Part shown: in pieces, positions 22,813-37,493 of the stretch | How positions within the stretch are numbered: the stretch's first letter is position 1 | How the letters are laid out: every line of letters begins with the position of its first letter | Assembly (NCBI RefSeq): GCF_025766255.1 | Contig: NW_026516875.1 | Coordinates: 1-45,217 of the forward strand | Direction of reading: 5' to 3' | Origin: Zychaea mexicana | Lineage: Eukaryota > Mucoromycota > Mucoromycetes > Mucorales > Lichtheimiaceae | Length of the DNA stretch: 45,217 nucleotides | Notes under the pieces: model-generated | The model's database searches: none | The model's input: only the letters and a program-made list of their open reading frames with translations | What the model was told of the DNA's origin: nothing | Program-made: the position numbers and the translations under genes

Positions 22813-25517
22813 TGTGTTTAGATTTATTTTCCTCTAGTGTGGTTTATATGGAGTATGAATCAAAAAGGAAAGAAAAAAAAACACTTGAGTTCTGTCGGTC
22901 CGGCTTTGTCGGGCATTCTCTCTGCATCTCCTGTCCCCGCGTTTCCAAGCAATGAACAACAACATGCAGCTCTTTTTACCACTCCCTCGCATGTTTTGTT
23001 TATCCGCATATTATTATATAACTTGCTTTCGGTCAAATACAATAAGCGGGCCACAAAAAACTACTCATGCTATTTTACAAGCGACGTTACTACGTAAATG
23101 TCATGGAGCATCATGTTGATGTGGATATAGTCACCCCTGCTGCCTGAAAACGACCATAGAAGAAGATGGTATGCTTACAGCAACAGCTCTGGCTTTAGAT
23201 GATTATATTGAACCTTTACATTTCAAAGAAATAAAAGTGCTAAGTCATACCGTTTTGGAGGGCATCATATAACTTTTTTTTTCTGCTTCTCCCTACATCA
23301 TCCTCGATCAAGCGATTTTCATGTCCGCATTTGAAGGTTTTCAAGGGAATTCGAGCTAGGGATTTCTCTTTAGCACCCCTCACAACAATAAAGTACAACA
23401 GATGGAATGAGATACAGAGGCAAAGAAAACAGACTCACCTTCTTGGAGTGTCCAGGTGCTGACAGAATTGCACTGTTGTAGATGTCGATATAGTGCTATA
23501 CTGTACATAGTATTCACATTCTGTTATTGTTTTCTGCTCCCTATACAGATTTACCCGGGCGCATTCGTTACAGGATAATCCAACGCACCTTCAGCGCATC
23601 GGTTTTGTGCGCCTACCATGGTTAACGAAATCATTAGCACACAATCACAATTTTCAAGAATACCCTTTCAAAAAGCCTCGGTTTCTTTTCCGTTCTTGGA
23701 AAATGCAACAGGACCGATGGTGTATGCCAGCAACTGGAAACAGTGTAAAGACATACCCCCACTTCATTCACAAGAGACCAAACTCAATTTTTACCAGTCT
23801 TTCTGCATTATGCTCAACCTTGTTAGTGATGTGCACAAAAGATATTATTTGCTTGTTTAGTATCGGTTGAGAACTTGTATCTCATGTCCAGCCAATATGT
23901 ATGTATCAACCCTACACCATCTTTGAGAGTTTCGTAACATTATTATAAGTACGTTTTGACAACAAACGAAGGAAATGATCACACATCTTTTTCTTTCATT
24001 GACCAAGCTATTAAAAGAAATAGCCCGCCGCTTCATCTACAGTACATCAATACGACGGACAAAATTTCTCTGTCCTTTGTCTCGCGGATCCATTGCACAA
24101 ATAAAAGAAGGGGCTCACAAGGATAGAAAGCTCTTGAATAAAATTCAATGTCAATATATCCAGCTAGTAGTTGCAAAAACAATATCATGTACCAGACATT
24201 GCTCATCTGTTCTGTCTCAGTGTAATTGGCACTCTTTTTTGTTGAAATACGAGATCAGTGAACAACTGTACGTACTGAAATCGAGTCGTTACGAGCTCGC
24301 TTGCGCTTGACAGCATCCGCCGAAATTTGCTGAACGCATGTGCTGTTTGGGTTGCGGGGAGGTGGGGGGTTTAGGCTGAAAGGTCGAATAAATCGTCAAT
24401 ATGAGGTGGATATCTGAACTTTGCTCATCTTGCACCTCTACGACGTTAAATTGGCCTGCCTTCTAATTTTTTCTGATAGAAAAAGTGGACATTGTTAAAA
24501 AATTGCGAGCTGATTGAAGATGATGATGGCGCGTACTACTTCATTCTCGCCCATTGTTTTCTGTTGTTGTAGAGTATAAATGATTGGATACGACAGACAC
24601 TTTACAATATGCTCAAACTGATCAATGCTTTTTCAGCAATTCACTGATGCCGCTTATATATTGTGCATGGTGTGGAGCCTAAAAGCCCGTAGCGGTAGCT
24701 CGTCACAGTAGAAGTTATACATTATATTGAGGGATCGATGGAAGACATGGGCAGCACGGATCAGTGGACTGGGATGTTGGATGTGATGCTGGTTCAAGAA
24801 ACCGCTTTTCTTTGGAGGACGGCTACTCCGAGGTTTGCTCACATGTATGCAGAAGTAAGGCGTACATAGAGTAAAATAGCTTGTCATCTTCGATTGTGCT
24901 ACTTATCGCGGCTTCTACGGTACCGTAGTCAGGTACTGACGGCAAATTCTACGCTTGTTCCTAGTCATGACGCACAGCACAAAAATAAGCGAGTTGCATA
25001 TCGCTCAGTTGCATACACGTGAGAATTGAATGCTTAGAAACCTGAACGTCATACATCTTAAGCTTCGGTCGCTACGTGAATTTGCCTTCAAAGGAATCGG
25101 TGACGCCTCTGTTTTGTTTTGGTGCCATGAAGGCCACTGATTCCGCGCACGGTTTGCATAAGGAATATTGTTAGTGATGGTCTTCTGTGTTGATTTATCT
25201 CACTCGAGGAGGTTGGTACGACTGTAACCTTTCTGCGGAAAGGTACATAATAGTGTGATTGTCATTTTCTTGTTTAAGCAACAGCCTGCCTTTTGTTACA
25301 GCCGCAGTTGGTGTGCACTATACGTATGTCACAGGTACTTGCCGCGTATAAAGTTTTTTACAATACGGTAAGCTTGTGCTACCCAAGTGTGGTCCCAGGA
25401 CCAACTGTGGCCGAATGATCATCTCTTTTTTTTTTTTTACTCCCTTCTTTCTCTTTTAACCTGTCCCCTGTTTTTTTTTTCTCTTGCACTCTTTCACTAA
25501 AAAAAAAAAACTATTTT
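22813..25517. other. 2.7-kb intergenic region
   Basis: I see no supportable gene. The left end is the promoter of the minus-strand transcription factor; the last 100 bp before 25517 are T- and A-run rich, like a promoter and leader. A plus-strand stretch at about 24727-24870 is open for about 48 codons (EGSMEDMGSTDQWTGML and onwards) without a recognised motif and may be relic coding DNA. Confidence 0.5.
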
Positions 25518-25565
25518 ATGGACGATACCACCAACACATGTCAACATATATGCTCGGATCTCTAA
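25518..25565 (+). promoter_or_regulatory. Overlapping upstream ORF (15 codons)
   Basis: An ATG at 25518 opens MDDTTNTCQHICSDL and stops at 25565. This is 28 bp past the main start at 25538 and in another frame. If the transcript begins upstream of 25518, scanning ribosomes would meet this start first, which would lower translation of the main protein. Confidence 0.4.
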
Positions 25566-26428
25566 GCAACCGCGACTATGATGATTATGTAAAGCGACAT
25601 ATGAGCCGACTGGATCATCGAGCCGATTCCTTCCGAAACGTGCTCGCATCGAGAGACGAAGCAGCAGCTGTTCTGTGTCAAGATCCATATTGTCGTCAGT
25701 ATCGGTCACAATCATCAGCATCGTCACGGAAAACGCCGCAACGTCGTTCTAGTGCTGGCAGCAGCAGTACTAGTACCAGACGACCTTCGGCCGCGTATCA
25801 TCATCATGACGATGGTGGCGACTTTGATGATGTTGAGGACCGGCGGCATGATCGTCAGGAGTGGAGGTCACCCCCACAAAGACGACAGCAACAACAACAA
25901 CAACAACCCCCACCACAACCAAGACGGCGATCTCTATCCACCACAACAATGGATCGTCGGGAACGACGACCAGCAACAAGACGATACGATACCCATTACT
26001 ATGATGACCAGGAAACGGTAATGTAACTTGTTATCATTTAAAATAAGCCTGTCCTTTTTATGTTCTTTCGGGGATAGTATGATAATGGGAGAGAGCAAAA
26101 AGAATTTTGTGTTTCTTTGGGCTAAAACAATTGCCTTTTTTGACCTTACAGGATGAGGACTGGCATCACTACTATTATCAGCAGCAGCATCAGCAGCACC
26201 GACCACGGCGTCCAGCCTCCCTTGGCGCCGAGAACTATTACTATGACAACGACGACACCTCGATCCATAGCAACATTGACTATAGCGACAATAATAACGA
26301 TGACGATGACGATGACGACGAGTCGATGAATGAAATGGAGAAGCTTGCACAGGAGAACGCTAAACGGAATATTTTAGTATTGGCGGACGATCCAGTAGTC
26401 GCTGCTGATCCGATACCCGTCCTACAGC

Positions 26429-26462
<34 letters not shown>

Positions 26463-27399
26463 GCAAAACGTCTTACCGCCAGAAGAGCTGCGGCAACAGC
26501 AACAATCTGTGGATATTACTCAACAGTCGCTACCGGTGCAACCGGTAATAACGACAACTGCGGTCTTAGCCGGTTCCGCTGCGACGGTAGCAGAAGAAGT
26601 AGAACGATCGCTACAACAACAACATCCACTTCCACAGCCGCAGCCGCAGCCACAAGTAAGCTCCATCACAACCACACCTTCCATGTCCACTACATCTTCC
26701 TCATCAACACCACCTAAAAAGAAAAAGCGATGGCCATTTTCGATATTTGCACGCCGCGATCCATCCTCGCCCGTAGGACCTACCACACCCTCACCGTCGA
26801 ACACAGCTTCGCCAATCGGCCGAGTCCACGCTGTAAAGACAAATGGACCGCCAGGCGACATTCTGGATGCGCAGCAACAGGAGGAGCTCGTTCGGCAGCT
26901 CTACAACAAGAGCATGAACAACAATGCTACCAACAATAACAATAGCAACAATATCCAGGGTGGTCTTAACCTAAGCGGTGCCATAACAGATAACAACAAC
27001 AGCAACCAGCCGCATGAGCAACAACGAACACAGGATAGTAACAACAACAACATGATGATGGTGGCGAGTCTCGACCAGATCTGGGTCTTTCGCGCATCCA
27101 ACAGCAACGCCAACACGACAGCGAACGTATGGATCACATTTGATTACAACAACCAACATCTCTTAACCAAGCACAAGAAAAAGCTGGACAAGCTGAGAAT
27201 ACCATACGATGAAGGGGTCGACGTGTTTGACTCGCATATCCGACAAGGAAAATTGCCCGTTTTGGTGTTTCCGAGTCGGAAGCAGGCTTACTATCCTACC
27301 AATCTTAGCGGCGATGAGATAATTTCCATCGAAGTGGCATGCATTCCCAACTCTCGAGACCTTCAGTTCGTTTACCGTCAGCATCAACAACAACAGTAA
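25538..27399 (+). CDS. Low-complexity (Q/N/D-rich) protein with conserved-looking C-terminal domain, 2 exons, about 575 aa
   Basis: Exons 25538-26017 and 26152-27399 with a 134-bp phase-0 intron. It starts MSTYMLGSLSNRDYDDYVKR, an N-terminal segment of normal composition with CQDPYC, then Arg/Ser-rich, polyQ, Asp- and Asn-rich tracts. A basic patch KKKKRWPFSIF lies near residue 360. The last 115 residues are ordered in character: LDQIWVFRASN, VWITFDYNNQHLL, KLDKLRIPYDEGVDVFDSHI, KLPVLVFPSRKQAYYP and SIEVACIP. The alternating hydrophobic strands and Trp/Tyr suggest a compact beta-rich domain. I do not recognise the family and give no function. The start codon is preceded by an overlapping short upstream ORF. 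Confidence 0.75.
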
Positions 27400-28349
27400 A
27401 AGTGACAGCATCTCAAACTCTCTTATTCTTTTCTAAAAGGAAGAAAAGACACTCTATATATACACACATTACCAAACAATTCCTGCATACAGCATACCCC
27501 TCACTCCCAGTTGCATCTATTTTTTTTTCGACACCTTACTACCACAACAAAGCATTGTTCGTCTTTTCACACACACACACACACACAACATACAACCGCA
27601 CTTCCAACATAAGAAATTAACAATTCTTATGATAATAAATAAAACAAAAAAAGGCTCAATCTTAATGCTTCGGATGGGCACTGAACGTGCAACTTTAGAG
27701 TTTCTTCCAAACTTATTTCTATATAGATACGCAGCAGTAGTACTTTGTGCCAGATCTTCACAAGAGATTGGTCCAACAGTGCATATGTGTACCTGAAGCG
27801 ATAAGAAACCTTGAATTTCATTCAACATGACACAAATGCTTTTTCTAAAGAACCTGTACTGAGCTTATGCTTACACTGTTACTAGACATCTGATTATTAT
27901 AAGCATCGTCTCTTATATCCATCTGTCTGATCCTAGACCCTGCAAATGTAAAGAGTTGCGAAGAAGAGGGAATAATCGTTGTGTTCTTTCTTGTTCATCA
28001 TCATCCACGGTGAGGCCTGTATGAACTATATTATAAAATGTGGCAACTGGTTATAGAAAGCGATTGCCAAACTCACTCTATTGATCAAGTGATCTTTTGA
28101 TCCCTGGATACTGCACATGCTACTTGATTTGAAAAAAAAATCCTTCGTTTTTACTTTATTGGCAGTATCATACAGTTACCGGTTTAGTGTATTTGATACA
28201 GTAAAATTTCTACGTTCAGTGAAAGCTGAACATTTGCATTGTACTTGCAGAATATAGCAAGCCCTTTACAGATATATTCGCTCTTTATTAAAAAATTTTT
28301 GGTATATGGAAACACATGAACAAGAACAGCGAGATATCGGCGTTGCTTT
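27400..28349. other. Intergenic region between convergent genes
   Basis: 950 bp containing the 3' ends of two convergent genes, an (AC)n run at about 27570-27588 and AATAAATAAAAC polyadenylation-like sequence near 27636. No gene seen. Confidence 0.6.
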
Positions 28350-30234
28350 TCAAACTTTTAAAGGCGATCCAGTTGTAAACAGTGCTACCCTCGCTGATGT
28401 GGTAATTGATTTCAATGCTGCTCCATCAGCGATATTACATTCTACAACATAAAGACGACGGAGCAAATGTGTCCTGTTCTCTGGGTTCAACAATTCACTA
28501 ATTCCAGTTAGAGAAACCCTATCCAGCGCCACCAAGCTGACCGTTTCCAGTCCGGAAATTGTCCCAAGAGTTGAGACCACAGTGTTTGTGACACTATCCA
28601 TCAGCATCAATTCGATGCATGTCAGCGCTTGGAGCTTTCGAACAAAATGTTGCAATCCCACTTCTGTGACGTTTGTGCAATCCTTGATCGCAAGTGTGTG
28701 CAGCGCCGGAATGTCAGCCAGATGATCCAGTGACGTATCCGTTAATGATGCAAAATCCTCCAAGATCAGTGTTTTCTTGACTGGATCAACATCAGATCCT
28801 TCCTTATCATCACCACTGATACGAGTAGTGCTTGCAAATGCATCCTTACAGCTGACGAAGAATGTAATCAGATCACGTTCCTGAAGCTCTTCGCATCTGA
28901 TCAAGTGTAATTTGCACAACCGAGGCAAGTGTGTCAATAACAGATGAAGGCATTCCAAGTCCACTTTGGACAGTTTCACGTCCTCTAAGGCACGGCATTG
29001 ACGAAGAAGGTCGGGTAATGATGAAATATCGATAGGTGCGTCGCAATGAAATCGCTGTAATGTGCTGTTACTGGTTGTTACCGTAGGGAACATTTGATTG
29101 AAGCAAGGTATCTGTTGTTCGGCATGAGCAACATAGATCGAACTCGAAAATTCAAACTTGGTCAGAGTTGAACTGTTGCGTGTCACAAATCGTTGGATTT
29201 GCTCGGTTGTGATAGGACGTTCTCCACTATTCGTAAGTTTCATTACACGCAAGCCATGCTGTGTTGCTTCTCCGTCGTCATCGTCGTCGTCAGCAAATGC
29301 CATACGTACAATGTTATAATCCTGGTTTGCAGACATGTTAAAGTTGAGATAACGGAGCTCAGGGCAGCAAATAAAGATCACGTTTAGTATTTCTGGGTTG
29401 CAGTAACTGATCAACAGCTGTTTTAAGCGCTGAGATCTCTGTAAAATACGTCGCAAGGATTGTGGATCCACCGAGTATCCGTCAACATGAAGAAAAATGT
29501 GTGTGAGTCGTTGAAAGCTTGCCGAAGTAGAAGAAGAAGAAATATCGTTGTGGATGCTGGTATGGTTATCCATTTCATGATTATTTGCTGCAGTGTCCTC
29601 ATCGTTATTGCCGTCGTCACGTCTAGCTTCGAGATCGCACCCATTGTACTTGATGCGTGATATATTTGGGCAGTATTCTAGCACCCGTTCGAAAGACAGT
29701 GTTTTGAAATCGAAATATGCAAAATCCACCTCATCTAAGGAGCTGCCAACATTGCGTAATGCTGGATAAATCACGCTTTGAAATAAATCGTTGTCAGGAA
29801 ACTCTACCCTAAGAGCTATATCAAAAAAAGTATGATGATTTGTACTAATACCGTTAAATAGGGTCCACCTTATATATACTTTCCAGAATAGCCGTTGTTT
29901 TTGTTGACTTACTCAACGATTTCAAGTTTTCAAAATCACAAGACATTAACATCTGGAATGCAGCTTTTAGATCGGTACCGTCGTCGTTTATGAACAGTGC
30001 TTTGACATGGGCAGTATTGTGATGTAGCATTTGGAAACAATCAGGGCGGATGTTCGTAAGTTGCAGATCGTGCCAAAGACTTGTACACTGCAAGAGTTGA
30101 CGTTGCCATTGCAAGCAGACGTTCAAGCATTCAACGAGCTCTTCCGTTGACAAGAATGAGAAAATGTGGCACTGAATTTCGTATGGCCAAATGAGTACAA
30201 AATCGCTTGACGTTTGCTCACGATTTATTGCCAT
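28350..30234 (-). CDS. F-box / leucine-rich-repeat protein, 2 exons, about 595 aa
   Basis: Minus-strand exons 30234-29913 and 29815-28350 joined by a 97-bp phase-1 intron. The start was taken at MAINREQTSSDFVLIWPYE, 15 codons inside the longest frame, because it leads straight into the F-box; an upstream in-frame ATG at 30279 is possible. The F-box is about residues 16-58 (WPYEIQCHIFSFLSTEEL, then a Trp-containing helix and SLWHDL). Repeated LRR-like units follow over most of the protein (for example LRYLNFNMS, LCKLHLIRCEEL, LHTLAIKDC, LETVSLVALD), including cysteine-containing units DCTNVTEVGLQHF typical of AMN1/Grr1-like LRRs. Family role: substrate receptor of an SCF (Skp1-cullin-F-box) ubiquitin ligase. 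The substrate is unknown. Confidence 0.85.
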
Positions 30235-30829
30235 TATTTTAATAAGGGAGTTTTCATATAGTGTCAAGATGAGAGACACAGAATGTTATGCGCTGCTCAC
30301 TAAAGCAGGAATTTCCGACTTAGCATATTCCCAAGCATAGGGTACCGTCAACAACGCGGGGCAACGTAGACAACGCATTTTAAGATGGAAAATTGTACTA
30401 AAACAAGGACTGTTAGTGGATAACAACGATACTGGACGTTGATGCGAGTTTCCCATACACATGACAGCGAGTAATACACCAAAACACAATTTGGTGAGAT
30501 CGTCGACGACGTATAATTGACAGTTAGGACTGTATCTGGCAGCAAATCTTTAAACATTGATCAACATCCACCTGCCTCGCTTCGCTCGGCTAAATGAGTC
30601 CCTTTGCTGCGCTCCGGGGCATCCAACGGATTGGATGGTTTGTGGCGTTCCCCCACAACCCCCTTCTGGACCCTGCTCACTTCGTTGAGCTTATTGATTG
30701 CTATACCTATAACTCTAAACCTGGTCGCTACGCTAACTGACTATTAGTATTGCTATATCTATTGTGTGCTAAAGGTAATTCGATAAGTTATGATGATAAG
30801 ATAATAAGAAAGGAAAAGAGAGAGCAAAA
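30235..30829. repeat. GC-rich repeat-like DNA beside the helicase relic
   Basis: The segment 30565-30730 differs from its surroundings. It is GC-rich, with repeated imperfect palindromes (CCTCGCTTCGCTCGG, GCTGCGCTCCGGGGC, CTCACTTCGTTGAGC) and a perfect stem CATCCAA-CGGA-TTGGATG at 30620-30637. Such motifs are common at the ends of Helitron-like and other fungal repeats. It lies on the 3' side of the minus-strand PIF1-like relic. No clear CTRR terminus was found. Confidence 0.4.
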
Positions 30830-31320
30830 TTATAAAAGAGTTAAGGTGATGGAGATGGAGTGATGGAGGTGGCTGTGGTTGGAAATGTAGGTGGTGATGG
30901 TGAAGTTTCGGGCTTGTTGAGGAACAGTAGCCGGCGGATGCCAGAGAACTTCTTGGTAGACTATATTGGTGCTAGGTGGTGTTCCAGTCTCTGACAGGTC
31001 AATTGCAACGCGAAGGTTGTTTAATTCAGTTGCTCTGCGTAGCGCTACATATAGCTGGCCATGAGCAAAAACGTCTTTTGTAAACAGATACCGACATATT
31101 GGAGGGTCTGCCCTTGCGCATTGTGAATGATCATAGCAAAAGGCAGGGCGAAGAGGAAATTGTCGGCGACAGAGGATGAAGGGGATAATTTCCTTCCATT
31201 GTGCACATGTTTGATACGTGAGAGGAAAGGTTTAGCACCTGTGTGACCTTTGTTCATTTCTTTCTATGGCAATACACCGTGTGGTGTTCAACAATAGAAA
31301 GTGACTAGAAGTCATCGAGA
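30830..31320 (-). pseudogene. PIF1-type helicase fragment, frameshifted (Helitron-like relic)
   Basis: Minus strand. The first frame shows FALPFAMIIHNAQGQTLQYVG, matching helicase motif V/VI of PIF1 (usual AMTINKAQGQT). After ICLQK a one-base shift is needed to continue as FAHGQLYVALRRATELNNL, the PIF1 C-terminal block, which then runs to a stop at 30830. Upstream, NKGHTGAKPFLSRI fits the preceding PIF1 segment, and FILLKIN near 31340 may be a more decayed piece. The N-terminal half and Walker A motif are missing. In fungi such fragments mostly derive from Helitron transposons. It is broken and presumably inactive. Confidence 0.7.
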
Positions 31321-31639
31321 TTGCTGTTTATTTTAAGAAGAATGAATGGTCTATCTCTCACTTGTTTCCTACTGCTATTTATACACGACCAGTGTAGAAG
31401 GTGGAAAATTGTGTGACGGTGTGAAAACGATGTATTCGGGCTTTTTGTAGTATGAAGTATATTGTCGGATGTCGCCAATGGCGCGCACAGCGAAATAAAT
31501 AAAGAAAAGGTGGGAGTAATGCATAATGCACAAGACACTGTTTCTACTATCACACACGTTCCTCCCATACAGCCTCTCGAATATTTACAGCATGTGCGTA
31601 CGGCTTTAATGTAATGATGCAGATAGCGGCTAGTATCGT

Positions 31640-32760
31640 TATGCTAACAATTAAAGAATCAAACAGGGATACCACTCATCCAGAGTTGGACACACACGTG
31701 CAAGGAGGCACGGTAGCGTTTGCAGACGCAGTAACAGAGCAGTATAAAGCATGACTGAGCTCTCAGGGTGTCAAGCGCGCAGCAGAGGCTCCAACCAAAG
31801 GCGATGAATAAGGAATAGGAAGCTTTACCGTGTCATATCAATTTTTTGTGCTAATTCAGTGTGCTTTCCAGGCATGATATTGAGTGGAAGCCTGCTTAGA
31901 TCAAGGAATCGGTTAATGGTGTACTGAGCGATTCTGTACACTCGGCAGAAACATTGATCAAAAGAAACGCTGTTGCTAAAATGAACAAGTTCCACGGCTT
32001 GATGATCGAACAAAAAGATGTCAGACCACGTACGTTTTACAATGGGAAGGATACTTATTTAGCTGTGCAAGTTTTGCAAAAGCATTTAACATGTTGACGA
32101 TAGACTTGGCTTGAATTCGGTGCTGGACTTGTTAAGCCTGAAACACCCCCTTCTGCATTCTCCACAAAGGATTGGAAGATGCTTGTACAGAGATTTGCCA
32201 ATTGCTTCAAGGACGAGGATATTTTGTTCGGCGAAATAGAGGAGGTAATTTGTTATATTTGATATTAAGGTTGTTCACAGAATGATGAAACCATGTATGC
32301 AATGAAGTCTAAACAGCGAAATTGACTCTGAAGGAAGTGCAGTACATAAAAGCCAAAGCAGAGTATCAAGCATTACAAGAATGACATAAAGATGTATTCG
32401 CCATGTACGATCAGTATTGCTTTGTTTACATGATATTTTATTACGTAGCCTTCACTCTTAACGCTAAGACTTTTGCATTGGTTTGGATGTCCTTCAGCTC
32501 CATCTATTTAAGACGGACCACCCAGCACTCACTGAAAATGTCACCATGTCGAGGTCTGGAGAAAGGTTCTCGAAACCCTTGTATGCCCTTTCGATGTGGT
32601 GTCCCTATCTTTGGATCATATAGATGTGGCTGATGAGGTTTTTCATAGACTGATGGCAGGTTCCGGTCGCTCTGAAGTAAAGATGCATAGTAAAAGCGAG
32701 CAAGTGCTCGTTGAACAAACAACAGCGATTTCCGGATAAAGCATCACCAGTGTTCTTGGA
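31640..32760 (+). pseudogene. Decayed coding sequence of unknown origin
   Basis: Plus-strand pieces of protein-like sequence are interrupted by stops and frame changes. One reads ETLIKRNAVAKMNKFHGLM near 31950; another STKDWKMLVQRFANCFKDED near 32165. A third reads LKEVQYIKAKAEYQALQE near 32330 before an in-frame stop. The last reads VWRKVLETLVCPFDVVSLSL near 32555, continuing DHIDVADEVFHRLMAGSG to a stop at about 32736. The order and spacing suggest one degenerated gene, perhaps of the neighbouring mobile element. No family was recognised. Confidence 0.35.
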
Positions 32761-32856
32761 ACAGTCAGTCTGAGCCAGTCAGGCGGGAGCAGCTGGTGCA
32801 TAAAGCGGACATTGTTCTGTTCTTGTATTCTTTTTCTTCTTTATCCAAATTATACC

Positions 32857-36438
<3,582 letters not shown>

Positions 36439-37493
36439 TATAACTTTCCATAATCCCAACATGACAAAAGACAGAGAGAAGGATATCGGAACACATCCGG
36501 GCCACTCGTAAATAAATATTACATTTGACTCGTAAAGGAGTATAAAATACATAGCGTCGTTGCCTCTGAGAACAGCCGTGCTGTATACGCCTGAGCGCAT
36601 GGTGCCACCTTTTCTTCTTCTTTTCGTCGGTTATCCTCGTGATTGATGTAGAATCATCGGATCGACAGGTCCGCTTGTCGTCGTTTCCTTGGATGAGAGT
36701 GATGCTCTCACTGCTGTTGTGGAGCAAAGGAGTGGGTTGCACAAGGAAAAGGTGCTCTTAAATCAAATACAGCCTGTGTTGTTGTTAATGTTTGTGGTCT
36801 TGCAGTTCGGTTTTGTTCCTGATGATGATAATGATGACGGTGGTGACGGCAATACTTAGAGAATATCGGATTATGTATGAAGACAAGAGACACTAATTTT
36901 AGAATGAGGTTGATGATGATGAATGCATCCAATTGCAGCCACCGGGCATACGAGTGCATATGAAATGGTGCTTGATCTCATTCTTTTACATCATTGTTTA
37001 CTGTCTAATACGCTCAGCACAGCGCATCTCGTCTATTCGTTGTTTCAAACAGTGGATAATGAATCAGGCCAAGGAGTGCTGGAGGAAAGGGACAAACAGA
37101 AGAGAGGCTTTCACTGATAGTAATAGCAGATAGAAGAAAGCATTAGTGTTGCTAGTTGTTTGCTGTCAATAGCAGCGGCACAAAAGCAGCAGCACAAAGC
37201 GAGGGCGCCAAGGCACCTTTTTCGCAAAGAGCTTACATGCATGATTGTACATGTCAAGACCCACCCCCACCCCCCGCCCGGATAGGCCTCTATGTAATGG
37301 TAATAGTCGAGTATAAAGCTGCTTTGTGTTCCCCTCCTCTCGCTAGCTCTTTCTCCCCCGCACCCCTTCTTTCTCCTTCGCTCTACTTTTCCGCTTATTT
37401 TCATTTGATCTCTTTCTTCTTTCTCTCTTTTACTTTCTTTCTTTCTTTCTCTTACCCTTTATAATACCTTAACTTAACAACAAAAAGGCAACC
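36439..37493. other. Intergenic region and Sel1-gene promoter
   Basis: 1.05 kb. A TATA-like GTATAAAGC at about 37310 and a long CT-rich leader (37330-37460) precede the Sel1-repeat gene. A plus-strand ATG at 36960 opens 57 codons with a hydrophobic start (MKWCLISFFYIIVYCLI) and a basic tail ending at 37133. It could encode a membrane microprotein but has no other support. Confidence 0.5.

Noticed and set aside
30286..30557. Open frames upstream of the F-box gene as an extra N-terminal exon
   Set aside because: No donor/acceptor joins them in frame to the F-box exon and the F-box already has a good start.
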